DNA of 64,000 nt from Io17-Chloro-G2 sp965226825. Its GTDB lineage: Bacteria; Chloroflexota; Dehalococcoidia; Lucifugimonadales; UBA3495. The translations under genes were made by a program, and so were the position numbers. The notes under the pieces are model-generated. The model was not told the DNA's origin. It saw only the letters and a program-made list of their open reading frames with translations, and did no database searches. Shown here piece by piece: positions 52,278 to 61,763 of this stretch. The stretch lies in the NCBI GenBank assembly GCA_965226825.1, contig CBDDED010000003.1:2666001-2730000 (forward strand), written 5' to 3'. Within the stretch, counting starts at the first letter, position 1. The number at the start of each line of letters is the position of its first letter.

Positions 52278-53189
52278 TTACACACCAGGTGGTACAGTTT
52301 TACTCCGCCCCAGTGGCCCAACATACCTCCGCCATTGACAGATCAGGACGGTGATCCTGCGGCCGTCGGGCACCTCCATGACAATCTCCTCGGCCCGCAC
52401 CGTCTCGCTGGTGGCCAGCACCCGGGCCAGGGGGAACTCCTCCAGGGAGAACTCCGACCCGTCGGCCCTCCGGATGGTCAGCACCTCCAGCAGTTGCTCC
52501 ACGGGATGGCCGGGGGTCCGCAGGACGTCCAGGATCCTCAGCGCCTCCCGGTTGAAGGAAACCGGGGTTCCCGTGCTCAGGTCGAAGACGGCCACGCCCA
52601 CGGGGGAGGTGTCGATAAGGGTCTCCAGGTCGGACCGGGCCCGCAGCTCATCCCGGTGCCGGCGGGCGTTGGCGATGACCAGCGCCGCCTGGGAGGCGAA
52701 CATCACGAGGGTCTCCTCATCTTCCCTGGTGAACTCCTGACCGGACTCGCTCTTGGCAACGTTTATGTTGCCCACTGCGGTCCCCTGGTGGCGCAGCGGG
52801 GCGGCCAGGAAGGCGCTTACCGGCGTCGGCGGGCGGAACTCGGGAAGGCCCATCGACCTGACGTGACCGGTGAAGTCCCTCACCCGGAGCGGGCCCGGAA
52901 GGCCGCTGAGGTACTGGAAGAACTGCAGACCTGCGGGCAGTTCCCACAACTGCCGGGCTTCACCGGGGGTCAGGCCGGAGACGAGGAATTCCTCCACCTG
53001 GCCCGACCCGTCCAGGGTGGTGATCAGGGCATACCTGGCGCCGGTCAGTGAGCGGGCGCTGTCCAGGACGCCCTGCAGCACCGAGTCGAGGTCAAGACTC
53101 TCGTTGATGCGCAGGCTGGCCTCGCTGAGGCGGGACAGCCGCTCCCGCAGGGCCTCGATTTCCCGGCGGAGGTCGCCGCTGTCCTCCAT
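52278..53189 (-). pseudogene. Truncated copy of the fused kinase (GAF and PAS only)
   Basis: From ATG 53189 this is nearly identical, in DNA and protein, to the first ~280 residues of the kinase at 37880-40258 (MEDSGDLRREIEALRERLSR, then the GAF domain and PAS up to PDGRRITVLI). It then runs into the IS21 end and stops ~20 residues later. HisKA, ATPase, receiver and DNA-binding parts are missing. The promoter region is also copied. If expressed it would be a soluble GAF-PAS protein that could compete for the signal or dimerise with the intact kinase, but it is more simply a casualty of insertion or duplication. Confidence 0.8.
52303..52340 (+). mobile_element. Putative IS21-family right terminus
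   Basis: A 38 bp segment from CTCCGCCCCAG to GCCATTGACA recurs at 61342-61379 with two differences. Read on the other strand it starts TGTCAATGGCGG, with the 5'-TG typical of IS21 ends. It follows the istB tail and sits exactly where homology to the intact kinase gene stops. Confidence 0.55.
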
Positions 53190-53390
53190 GTTGTTCCCTC
53201 CTGGTGCGGGCTGGTGGACCATCCTGCCCCATGCAGGCCTGCAGTTTAGCACACTGTGAGGAAATACATGGTAACTACACGCATGACAACCCGTATTAAC
53301 ACGCTGACTACATATACAAACGGTAGAATATCTTCAGGCTTACGCATAACGCCTGCCGGTTGCCCTTGTCCTGGACCGGGGCAGCTGACG
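53190..53390. promoter_or_regulatory. Second copy of the divergent control region
   Basis: Matches 40259-40460 almost base for base, including the direct repeats ACACGC-A-TGAC (53277) and ACACGC-TGAC (53299) at 22 bp. The match ends at about 53,390, upstream of the giant surface-protein gene. Intact kinase protein could therefore bind here in trans. Confidence 0.45.
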
Positions 53391-53502
53391 CCGCGGGTCG
53401 CAACCCCGACGGTCGTCGTCTCCGAGCCGGAAGGGCAGTACCTGTGTTATGGAGTCGTCGCCTGCGTGCAGCCCCCACTACGAATGCAAAGGAGAGCGTG
53501 AA

Positions 53503-56500
53503 TTGAGAATCCCATCTCCCAGAGGCGGGCCACACGCCTCTCGAAAGCGATTCCCCTTGTCAGCACCGAGAACCGCCCCGGCCGGCCGTGAGCATGCACT
53601 CTTGGCCAGAGGGCTCCCCCTCCTCCTCATAATCATCGCGCTTGCCGCGCTCGTCCTGTCGTCCGTGGGCCACGCCCAGACGTTGGACCCGGTACTTGTG
53701 TCGAATACCGGGCAGACGGCGGGCTCCGACCTGGCGACGGCCACTGGCCGGGTGACCTATGCGCAGTCGTTCACCACCGGCGACCATCCCGACGGCTACT
53801 TCCTGTCGTCGGTGGAGGTCGGCCTCAAAGCCGGCAGCGGGGTCACCGCCGAGGTGGCGCTGTGGCGGTCCCATCGGGGGGTAATTGCGTCGCGCATTGG
53901 TTATCTCTCCTTCCCGGATCGCATATTGACGACGCTTTCGGGAGCGGCCAGCATCGACGACGACGCCGCGACACTGGAGCGGTTCAGCGCGAACGATGTC
54001 CTGCTCTTACCCGCTACGACCTATTGGATCGTGGTGACCAGGACCGGGGGCGCCGATGACGGTCTGAGCGTGGCCACCACGTCATCCGAGGACGCCGTTG
54101 ACGCCGGCGGCATGGCGGGCTTTTCCGTGGGGAACAACGTCTGGGTCCCCGATCCGGACGGCCGATTCGACTGGTCCGACTACAGCGGCTCTGTCGATGC
54201 GAGCATGAAGATCGGGTTGAGAGGCAGCGAGGCGACCAGACCGCCGGGTCCGTATGCTACCAACCGCAACGGACAGTCCCGGGCGGCGGCGGCCGAGACC
54301 AGCTCGACCGCGTCCCGGTACGCCACGTCGTTCACCACGGCCTCCAACCCCGCCACTCACCAGCTGACCTCGGTGTTGCTGGGCGTGGCGGCAGAAGCAG
54401 GCGTCTCGCCGCGCGTCGCGATCCACGCGGACGCCAGCGGGTCGCCGGCGGCGAGCGCGGTGACGAACGGCACGCTGACGGCGCCGGCAGACGTTTCCGA
54501 CGTTCTCGGCGCGCCGGAGCGGGCCGAGTTCACCGCGAGCACTGCGATATCTCTTGCTGGGGGTATCACGTACTGGGTCGTTCTCGACGTCGGCTCAGGA
54601 ACCGGCAGTCTGAGCGTCAGCACGACTGGAGCCAATGATAACGACAGAGTTCCCCGACTCCAGTGGTTTCTTGGTGACACGATGAAAGCCTACAGCGGCA
54701 CTTCGTGGTCTAACGACTCCCAGGGTCGGTCGTTCCGGATGGCGCTCAACGGCCCGACCGATCAATATATTGGCCCCCCCTTTCAACTTTTGCGGGAGGT
54801 CCGTATTGGCCTGCCGCAGCTCGGCGTGGGGGTCGCCGCCGAGATTTCCGATCAAAGTTTCAGGGTCAAGAACGCGACGTGGCAGTGGCAGCGGGGCGAT
54901 ACCAGTGACGGGACGTTCACCGACATCCCCGCGGCGCAGGGCGGCACGTCGCGCGTCTACGTGCCTGCGGCGGCGGACCTGAGCAAGTGGCTCAAGATGA
55001 TGGTGTCCTATGAGAACGCGTTCGGCCCGGGCAAAACGCTATCGGGCGTCAGCGGTCAGGCGGTCCTCTCGCAGCCGATCATGTCCAATGCGGGCCAGAT
55101 TTCCGACGCTAACTACTTTTATCAGCGACCTGACACAGTGAATATCGCGCAGGCGTTCACGACCGGAGGGAACCCCTCCGGGTACTCGCTGAGCGGGCTG
55201 CGATTCGGAATTAGGATCGACACGGACATTGACGCCCTCAGTTGGGCGCTCTACGCCGACAACGCCGGCGAACCCGCCGCGGCGCCGTTGTTTACCGAGA
55301 TCGCCGTTCCCTCCGAAAGCCTGGACCGCGACAACAAAACTTTTGAGGATCTGGTCCATCCCGGTTTCCCGCTGGCGCCGGACACCAAATACTGGGCGGT
55401 GCTGACGGCTTCGCCGCTCATGGAGGGAGGCGATGACCCGACCGTGGCCGTCGCGGGGATCTCCGAAGCCAACGACCTCGTTAACCTGGATGGGCCGGCG
55501 GCGGAGCTCGACCCGGGCAGCGAGTCCGGCTGGACGCTGGATTTCTCGCCTCTGTCCTCCCCAGCAGACCCGATGTCGACGGAGGAGTGGGTAACCTTCA
55601 CAGATGCGCTCGATCTGGAACCCAACGGCAAGATGGTGCTGCGGATGTCGGTATTGACTTATCCGGAGGTGACGGCGTCGTTCGGGCAGGCAGCTCACAC
55701 GGTGGCCGAGGGCGGGACGCAGTCCGTCACGGTGACGCTGAGCGCGGACCCGGAGCGCGCCGTCACCATCCCCATCGTAACGATGGGGCAGGACGGCGCA
55801 ACCGACGTCGACTACTCCGGCGTGCCGGACAGCGTGACGTTCAGCGCAGGTGGGCCCACCGAGATGACGTTCACCTTCACCGCGACGCAGGACACGGTTG
55901 ACGACGAGGGTGAGAGCGTCCTGCTCGGGTTCGGGCCGGACCTGTCGGGCGGGGTGAGCGCGGGAACGCCGGACGAGACGACGCTCACCATCACCGACGA
56001 CGACCCCCCGGAGGTCTCCTTCGGCCAGAGCGCCTACACGGTCGCCGAAGGCGGCATGGTGAGCGTGGAGGTGAAGCTCACCTCGGCCCCGGCGAGCGCC
56101 GTGACGGTACCGGTCACCCATACGCCCCAGGGCGCCACGTCTTCCACCGACTACTCCGGCGTGCCGGCGAACGTGATGTTCAGCGTGGGCGAGACCTCGA
56201 AGGCGTTCACCTTCACCGCGACGCAGGACACGGTTGACGACGACGAAGAGAGCGTCCTGCTCACCTTCGGGACGCTGCCCGCCACGGTGCAGACAGGAAT
56301 GACGACCGAGACGACGGTCAACATCACCGACGACGACGACGCGCCGGCGGGGAAGGTGATCCTGGCGCTGATGCCGGTGACGATCAACGAGAGCGGGACG
56401 GGAAATGCGAGCACGGTTACGGCGAGCGTACCGTCGGCGTCCACCGCGGCCACGACGGTCACGGTGTCGGTGAACCCGGCGGACACCACGACGCTGACCG

Positions 56501-59067
56501 GGAACACGACCCTGACCATCGCGGCGGGGGACACGAACAGCACGGGGGTGGTGACCATCACGGCGGTGAACGACGACGCCTACACCGGGAACCGGACGGT
56601 GGCGGTGAGCGGGACGGCGGTGAACAGCGTGGGGATAACCGACCCGGACGACGTGACGCTGACGATCACCGACGACGACATCCCTGCAGGCTGCGAGAGC
56701 GGCGACATTTTGTGTGTCACCGTGGAGTATACCGATAGGTTCCCATCCGACGCCGCCGGCAGAAAGCCGCTTCATTGGTACCACAGGGACCACGACGACC
56801 AGGACATGCTTGAGTTTGTCCACAATGACTTCAGGTACAAGGTTTACACTAGCAGCCTTGGTGCGAATCCGGGGGGTGGGACGTACGTCATGCCGCCGTT
56901 CCACATACCGGAACGTTCAAAATCGCTCTTGGGGCTGGGCAACCTGAGCGCGACCGACCCTATGGGCTATTGGGAGATGCCCAACCAGGACTATCTCGAT
57001 TGGATGCTGTACATCAGCACCGACAAAGACGGCGCCACGCTGGAGGCGAAGCTGCCGTTCAACGAAGCCAAATTCTGCTGTGGCCACAAGTGGAGATGGT
57101 ACGGCCTCGACCTCTACAAACTGAACGAGGCCTGGGCAGTGGGCAAAGAGTACAAGCTGCGGATTGTGGAGGATCCGCGGGCAGACCGGACGCCGGAGGT
57201 GCTGGGTCCGCCTCTCTATCTGGAGGCGCCGGGAGTCCAACTCGAGAGTGCGCTTGTGCGTTGGGTCCGCCCCCAGGTGAGGAACGACGGCGCCCCGCCG
57301 GGTGTCAGCTACAAAGTCCAATGGAAGACAGCCGCCGGCATGTGGGATACGCCGGCCGTTTCGCAGCATGTTTACGTACCGCCTCCCGGAGAGGAAGTGC
57401 CGCATTGGAGGATCAGGGGGTTGACGCCGGGTAGCGCCTATGATGTGCGGGTCATCGCATTCAACGAAGCGGGAGACAGTGCGCCTTCCAATGTGCTCCG
57501 TGTCAATACCAACGAACCCATCCCCGCTTCGCAGAACCAGGCCGCCAACAGCCCGGCCACCGGCGGGCCCGGCATCACCGGGTCACTGCTGGCCGGCGAG
57601 ACGTTGACGGCGACCACGGACGGCATCGAGGACGAGGACGGTCTGACGGGAGCGGTCTTCGCCTACCAGTGGATCCGCTCCGACACCGACATCGAGGGAG
57701 CGATAAGCTCCACCTACACCATGACCGGCGACGACGAGGGCAAGGCCATCAAAGTGAGGGTCACCTTCAGCGACGATGCCGGCAACGAGGAGTCGCTGAC
57801 CAGCTACGCACGGCTGTCCGCCCCGCCTCTGCTCCCCGCCCAGCAGGACGACGACGGTCCCGCCGTGGTGGTGAGTTTCGGGAGCGCCGCCCACTCCGTG
57901 ACCGAGGGAAGCACGGTGGAGGTGATCCTGGACGTGGACCCCGAACGGACCGTCACGGTCCCGCTGACGGTGAAGGACCAGGACAGGGCCAGCCCTGCGG
58001 ACTACTCGGGGGTACCGGCCAGCGTGACCTTCAATTCGGGTGAAATTTCCAAGACCTTCACCTTCAGCGCCGCCCACTCCGTGACCGAGGGCGGGACGGT
58101 GGAAGTGACGGTGACCCTGGACGTGGACCCCGAACGGACCGTCACGGTCCCGCTGACGGTGACGGACCAGGACGGGGCCAGCCCTGCGGACTACTCGGGG
58201 GTACCGACCAACGTGACCTTCGATTCCGGTGAAATTTCCAAGACCTTCACCTTCAGCGCCACCCAGGACGACGTGGACGACGACGGGGAGAGCGTGAAGC
58301 TCGCCTTCGGGACGCCGCCCCCCAGGGTGAGCGCGGGGACGGTGAACGAGTTCACCGTGAATATCCAGGACGACGACGATCCCGCGGTGGTGGTGAGTTT
58401 CGGGAGCGCCGCCTACTCCGTGATCGAGGGAAGCACGGTGAAGGTGGAGGTGGAGGTGGCCCTGGACGTGGACCCCGAACGGACCGTCACGGTCCCGCTG
58501 ACGGTGACGGTCCAGGACGGGGCCAGCCCTGCGGACTACTCGGGGGTACCGGCCAGCGTGACCTTCAATTCGGGTGAGGTGCTCAAGACCTTCACCTTCA
58601 GCGCCACCCAGGACGACGTGGACGACGACGGGGAGAGCGTGAAGCTCGCCTTCGGGACCCCGCTGCCACCCAGTGTGGGCGCGGGGACGGTGAACGAGTC
58701 CACGGTAAACATCCAGTCGAAGACGCCGCTGACGGCCAGCGTCGAGAGCGCCCCACCGTCCCACAACGGCAGCAACAGCTTCACCTTCGAGCTGCACTTC
58801 AGCGAGGAGCCGAAAACGGGCTTCAGCTACAAGACGATGCGCGACCATGCGTTCACGGTGACGGGGGGCTCGCTAACCGGCGCGCGCCGCCTGAACCCGC
58901 CCAGCAACACTGACTGGGAGGTCGTCGTCAAACCGGACTCCAACGGCGACGTCACCGTCGTATTGCCCATAACCACGGACTGCGACGCGCAGGGGGCGAT
59001 CTGCACCGGGGACGGCAGACCTCTGTCCAACCGGCTGAGGATAACAGTGTTGGGTCCGAGCGGATAG
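53503..59067 (+). CDS. Giant Calx-beta/fn3 surface protein
   Basis: TTG 53503 is preferred (AAAGGAG eight bases upstream); the frame opens at 53449. The 1,854-residue protein has a signal segment (LLLIIIALAALVLSSVGHAQ) and then three choice-of-anchor-like beta domains (~60-720, each with SFTTG / YWVV motifs). Next come Calx-beta repeats with VAEGGTQSVTVTLSADPERA, DYSGVP, FTFTATQDTVDDDGESV and TVNITDDD. A central unique domain of ~150 residues follows (EYTDRFPSDAAGRKPLHWYH), with an fn3 domain (~1240-1345), an Ig-like domain and three more Calx-beta units, one missing its second half. Calx-beta domains bind calcium in Asp-rich loops. It is predicted to be secreted or surface-attached, for adhesion or matrix formation. 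Confidence 0.82.
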   Translation: MRIPSPRGGPHASRKRFPLSAPRTAPAGREHALLARGLPLLLIIIALAALVLSSVGHAQTLDPVLVSNTGQTAGSDLATATGRVTYAQSFTTGDHPDGYFLSSVEVGLKAGSGVTAEVALWRSHRGVIASRIGYLSFPDRILTTLSGAASIDDDAATLERFSANDVLLLPATTYWIVVTRTGGADDGLSVATTSSEDAVDAGGMAGFSVGNNVWVPDPDGRFDWSDYSGSVDASMKIGLRGSEATRPPGPYATNRNGQSRAAAAETSSTASRYATSFTTASNPATHQLTSVLLGVAAEAGVSPRVAIHADASGSPAASAVTNGTLTAPADVSDVLGAPERAEFTASTAISLAGGITYWVVLDVGSGTGSLSVSTTGANDNDRVPRLQWFLGDTMKAYSGTSWSNDSQGRSFRMALNGPTDQYIGPPFQLLREVRIGLPQLGVGVAAEISDQSFRVKNATWQWQRGDTSDGTFTDIPAAQGGTSRVYVPAAADLSKWLKMMVSYENAFGPGKTLSGVSGQAVLSQPIMSNAGQISDANYFYQRPDTVNIAQAFTTGGNPSGYSLSGLRFGIRIDTDIDALSWALYADNAGEPAAAPLFTEIAVPSESLDRDNKTFEDLVHPGFPLAPDTKYWAVLTASPLMEGGDDPTVAVAGISEANDLVNLDGPAAELDPGSESGWTLDFSPLSSPADPMSTEEWVTFTDALDLEPNGKMVLRMSVLTYPEVTASFGQAAHTVAEGGTQSVTVTLSADPERAVTIPIVTMGQDGATDVDYSGVPDSVTFSAGGPTEMTFTFTATQDTVDDEGESVLLGFGPDLSGGVSAGTPDETTLTITDDDPPEVSFGQSAYTVAEGGMVSVEVKLTSAPASAVTVPVTHTPQGATSSTDYSGVPANVMFSVGETSKAFTFTATQDTVDDDEESVLLTFGTLPATVQTGMTTETTVNITDDDDAPAGKVILALMPVTINESGTGNASTVTASVPSASTAATTVTVSVNPADTTTLTGNTTLTIAAGDTNSTGVVTITAVNDDAYTGNRTVAVSGTAVNSVGITDPDDVTLTITDDDIPAGCESGDILCVTVEYTDRFPSDAAGRKPLHWYHRDHDDQDMLEFVHNDFRYKVYTSSLGANPGGGTYVMPPFHIPERSKSLLGLGNLSATDPMGYWEMPNQDYLDWMLYISTDKDGATLEAKLPFNEAKFCCGHKWRWYGLDLYKLNEAWAVGKEYKLRIVEDPRADRTPEVLGPPLYLEAPGVQLESALVRWVRPQVRNDGAPPGVSYKVQWKTAAGMWDTPAVSQHVYVPPPGEEVPHWRIRGLTPGSAYDVRVIAFNEAGDSAPSNVLRVNTNEPIPASQNQAANSPATGGPGITGSLLAGETLTATTDGIEDEDGLTGAVFAYQWIRSDTDIEGAISSTYTMTGDDEGKAIKVRVTFSDDAGNEESLTSYARLSAPPLLPAQQDDDGPAVVVSFGSAAHSVTEGSTVEVILDVDPERTVTVPLTVKDQDRASPADYSGVPASVTFNSGEISKTFTFSAAHSVTEGGTVEVTVTLDVDPERTVTVPLTVTDQDGASPADYSGVPTNVTFDSGEISKTFTFSATQDDVDDDGESVKLAFGTPPPRVSAGTVNEFTVNIQDDDDPAVVVSFGSAAYSVIEGSTVKVEVEVALDVDPERTVTVPLTVTVQDGASPADYSGVPASVTFNSGEVLKTFTFSATQDDVDDDGESVKLAFGTPLPPSVGAGTVNESTVNIQSKTPLTASVESAPPSHNGSNSFTFELHFSEEPKTGFSYKTMRDHAFTVTGGSLTGARRLNPPSNTDWEVVVKPDSNGDVTVVLPITTDCDAQGAICTGDGRPLSNRLRITVLGPSG

Positions 59068-59118
59068 GCCACGGCCGAAAATCAAGAAGAGCTGGATGCA
59101 GGGCAGGGCTGGCCGTGA

Positions 59119-59583
59119 CAACCTGGCCGTAACGGTCACCGACCAGGCCTCCGGGTGTCTGAAGCATTGGCCCTGGAGGCCCGGGACCTGCACCTGGGTT
59201 CAGACCGCCCCACCCTGGTAGTCCGGCGGGGCAAGGGGCGCAAGCCTCGGGTGGTCCCGGTCCATCCGGAGCTGCAGACGGCCCTGACCGCGGCCACCAG
59301 TTTCGGGACAGTTGGCCAGGGCAGGTTGATCGATGTGTCCCGGGTCACGGTCTGGAGGTGGGTGCAGCAAACGGTCCGTCGGGCCACTGAGGCTGGCCAA
59401 ATCCCCCAGGGCCGGAATGTTAGGACGCATACCCTTCGGCATAGTTTTGCGCGGCACATGTTGCTCAACGGGATTCCGCTGAACTATCTGAGCCGGTGGT
59501 TGGGCCACGGGCGAATTCAGACCACATTGGCCTACCTGGAGTTGGCGCCGGACCCCTCGGGGAGTCTGGCATCGATGCCGTGA
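59119..59583 (+). pseudogene. Tyrosine recombinase, catalytic domain only
   Basis: Homology begins just after an in-frame TGA (59116-59118) with GLRVSEALALEARDLHL (catalytic Arg). RRGKGRKPRVVPV (Lys), HTLRHSFARHML (HxxR), a LSRWLGHGRIQTTLAYLEL end (His/Tyr) and a short tail follow. The whole active site is thus present, but the N-terminal DNA-binding domain is absent. A GTG at 59155 would start inside the Arg motif. It is probably inactive, unless the fragment is supplied by another integrase. Confidence 0.7.
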
Positions 59584-59810
59584 TTCATACCCTTGGTGCT
59601 GGATGGGGAGACGCATTGCCGGCAGTTCGGGGGGAACACCATGCTTCGCCACTGGAAACCTCTGGTGACGGAGTTCGCCTTGGCCGAGGCGTTAGACCGG
59701 TTGGTAGATGAGCAGGATCATCACCTAGGCAGTTGTCCGAAAAACCGGGTCCACCTCAGGTTAGCCAAATTCGATCAACTTAGACATACGCCGTTATGAG
59801 AGGAACGCCA

Positions 59811-60893
59811 ATGACCACCATTCCAGCTTGGGCGACCCGAACCTGCGGCGAACAAGACTGCAACGAGCGCCCCAACCGCCCTAACCATCCGCTATGTCAC
59901 CAGTGCTATCTGGATTTCCAGGACAGTAAGATAGACGAATGCCCGAACTGTGCCGGGGTCTACAAGCCTTCGGAATATCCCGTATGCCGCCGCTGTTACT
60001 CTCAAAGGACACAGCCGACCCAAGCAACCCGGACAGACGGTCGTCAACAGGATGAAGACGGCAGCAGGGGTTGGAACCGGCAGCCAACGTATGGACCAGC
60101 AGCGGCTCTGCCTTCGCCCGTCCTTGAAGCAGTAAAGCTCGTGCGTCGAAACATGACAGAGCACGAAAGTGCGTGCGTGAACCACGAAACCAGCACCATC
60201 CAACACCTGATACTGCCAATGTTGTCTGGACTAGGCTGGGATGTTTATGACCCTGAGCAAGTGATCAGGGAATACAAGCCAGCGGGCCGAGACCGTTACC
60301 GGCAAGCCATAGCCGTGGACATCGCAATGCTTGAAAATGGCAAACCCAGCATATTCGTCGAGGCCAAGCGGCTTGACCGCGAATATGTTCTTGAGTACGA
60401 GGAACAACTCGACAAATACGCTTCCTTTCTGGACGACGGAAGGATAGCGGTCCTTACTAATGGAAGGTATTGGCTCGTCCATGAAGTCGTCGAGGGCAAG
60501 ACGCAGCACCGTCTCACCGTAGATGTAAATGAAGGCGATGCCGACGATGTGGCCCGCAAGCTCTACAACGTCATCGGAAGGTCCGCTGCAGGCAATGCCG
60601 CCGTAAAGGCCGCCCCAAACCGAACGCCGCTACACCCGGCAACCGTCTTCCAGCCGCCACGCGCGGCAACCATCGTTGAAAACCTTAGACAGTACCGTGA
60701 GAGCGAGAGGAGGCGACGCGGTGTCCCCGCGTATACCATCTTCAAGGACGAAACGATTGACTTAATTGCCACACAGCGGCCGACAGACCTGCGGCAACTG
60801 GGCAACATCCGGGGAGTCGGGCAGTCAACGCTGCAACAACACGGAGACATCATCATAAAAATCGTCCGCGGCACAGTTGACTATACCGAATGA
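59811..60893 (+). CDS. Zinc ribbon - PD-(D/E)XK nuclease - HRDC protein
   Basis: ATG 59811 follows AGGAACGCC. The 360-residue product starts with three CxxC knuckles (~12-63: HPLCHQCYLD, DECPNCAGVY, PVCRRCYSQ). A nuclease domain of the type I restriction HsdR N-terminal type follows (~110-250). It has the leading Glu126 in NHETST, Asp170 in AVDIAMLENG and the E-x-K pair Glu184/Lys186 in IFVEAKRLD. The C-terminus is an HRDC domain (~300-358: GVPAYTIFKDETIDLIATQR, LGNIRGVGQS). HRDC modules bind DNA in RecQ helicases and RNase D. There is no helicase motor and no methylase nearby. It is probably a DNA-binding nuclease; a defence or repair role is inferred. Confidence 0.78.
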   Translation: MTTIPAWATRTCGEQDCNERPNRPNHPLCHQCYLDFQDSKIDECPNCAGVYKPSEYPVCRRCYSQRTQPTQATRTDGRQQDEDGSRGWNRQPTYGPAAALPSPVLEAVKLVRRNMTEHESACVNHETSTIQHLILPMLSGLGWDVYDPEQVIREYKPAGRDRYRQAIAVDIAMLENGKPSIFVEAKRLDREYVLEYEEQLDKYASFLDDGRIAVLTNGRYWLVHEVVEGKTQHRLTVDVNEGDADDVARKLYNVIGRSAAGNAAVKAAPNRTPLHPATVFQPPRAATIVENLRQYRESERRRRGVPAYTIFKDETIDLIATQRPTDLRQLGNIRGVGQSTLQQHGDIIIKIVRGTVDYTE

Positions 60894-60920
60894 CGGGACT
60901 TACAACTGGCCGTTCTGAAA

Positions 60921-60951
60921 AGCAGGGGCGGGTATGAAACCCGCTCCTGTG
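60921..60951 (+). terminator. Hairpin after the nuclease-HRDC gene
   Basis: CAGGGGCGGGT (60923-60933) pairs with ACCCGCTCCTG (60939-60949), with one G-T pair and a five-base loop. There is no T-tract, so it may be a weak terminator. Confidence 0.4.
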
Positions 60952-61341
60952 CCATTATGAAACATAAGAACCAGAGCGCTCCGGCCCGGGCGCGTAATTC
61001 CAGCCACCGGGCGGCGTCGCCCGCGGACTCGCCCCGGGTGTACCTGGCCACCATGGCGCTGCTGGACCACCGGACCTGCCTCATGATCGCCGAGTCCGGA
61101 GCGCCGGCCCGTGCCATCCGCCGGGCCAGCCCCACCCGGCCGCTATGGCCGGAGACCCCTCACCCAGGCCCGCCGCCTGCGCCGCCGCCTTGACCCAGTG
61201 GTTGATCGTCTGGGCCGTCTCCCGAAGACCGACGGACTGGCATCGCCATAGACCTCGCGGAGCTGCCGGAGTTCGCCCAGGGTGGTCATGGCCCGGCGGG
61301 TGATGAACACCACCTCGCCCTCGCCGGTCTGGTCGGTCTTG
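60950..61341 (-). pseudogene. Tyrosine recombinase/integrase C-terminal remnant
   Basis: Minus-strand pieces in three frames join into an integrase end: VVFITRRAMTTLGELRQLRE, RETAQTINHWVKAAAQAAGL, a GRVGLARRMARAGAPDSAIM catalytic helix, and VRWSSSAMVARYTRGESAGD with the active Tyr. Two frameshifts inactivate it. Its upstream end joins directly to the IS21-like terminus at 61342. Confidence 0.7.
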
Positions 61342-61379
61342 CTCCGCCCCAGTGTCCCAACATGCCTCCGCCATTGACA
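61342..61379 (+). mobile_element. Second copy of the IS21-like terminus
   Basis: A 38 bp match (two differences) to 52303-52340, again followed by GA. No istB sequence accompanies it here. It abuts the decayed integrase, showing that the same element type has cut DNA twice in this region. Confidence 0.5.
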
Positions 61380-61398
61380 GAAGAGCATTGAGGCCATA

Positions 61399-61542
61399 AT
61401 GGACGGCTCCATATACGACCCGATGGAGAGACTGGATGAGATCAGGGCGTGGATGCTGAAACACCTTTCCGAGCTGAAAAAGGTCTTGACCCACCGGTTG
61501 GAGAAAATCCAGACCGAATGGAAGGTTACACCCCCCGTTTGA
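61399..61542 (+). CDS. Small charged helical protein (47 residues)
   Basis: GAGG stands six bases before ATG 61399. The product is amphipathic and helical (YDPMERLDEIRAWMLKHLSE, LTHRLEKIQTEW) with a Pro-rich end. It is not recognised. It lies immediately after the IS21-like terminus. It may be a real small gene, or the start of a broken one. Confidence 0.4.
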   Translation: MDGSIYDPMERLDEIRAWMLKHLSELKKVLTHRLEKIQTEWKVTPPV

Positions 61543-61763
61543 CGAAACCCCGGCCCAATGTCATATGCCGGGCACGGTCAGTCCGCCTATCGGACAGACA
61601 ATAACCCACCCGGAACCCCTACACGGACACCGACCGTCCTCTTGGTAAAGGTGTTCAACAACCGGGCGTTTATTGACACCCCGACCGGACGTCCTCCGCC
61701 AGATACGAAGAAGTGTTCAATAACCCCGTTCAACAACCGCGTCAAGGGTTTAATGAACAGCCA

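Noticed and set aside
55039..56904. 621-codon minus-strand ORF inside the giant surface gene
   Set aside because: Arg/His/Gly-rich antisense frame caused by high GC; no plausible start signal or family.
61640..61750. Repeated GTTCAACAACCG motifs considered as a CRISPR or integron array
   Set aside because: Only two irregular copies with unequal spacing; no array of equal repeats and spacers and no cas or integrase gene intact nearby.
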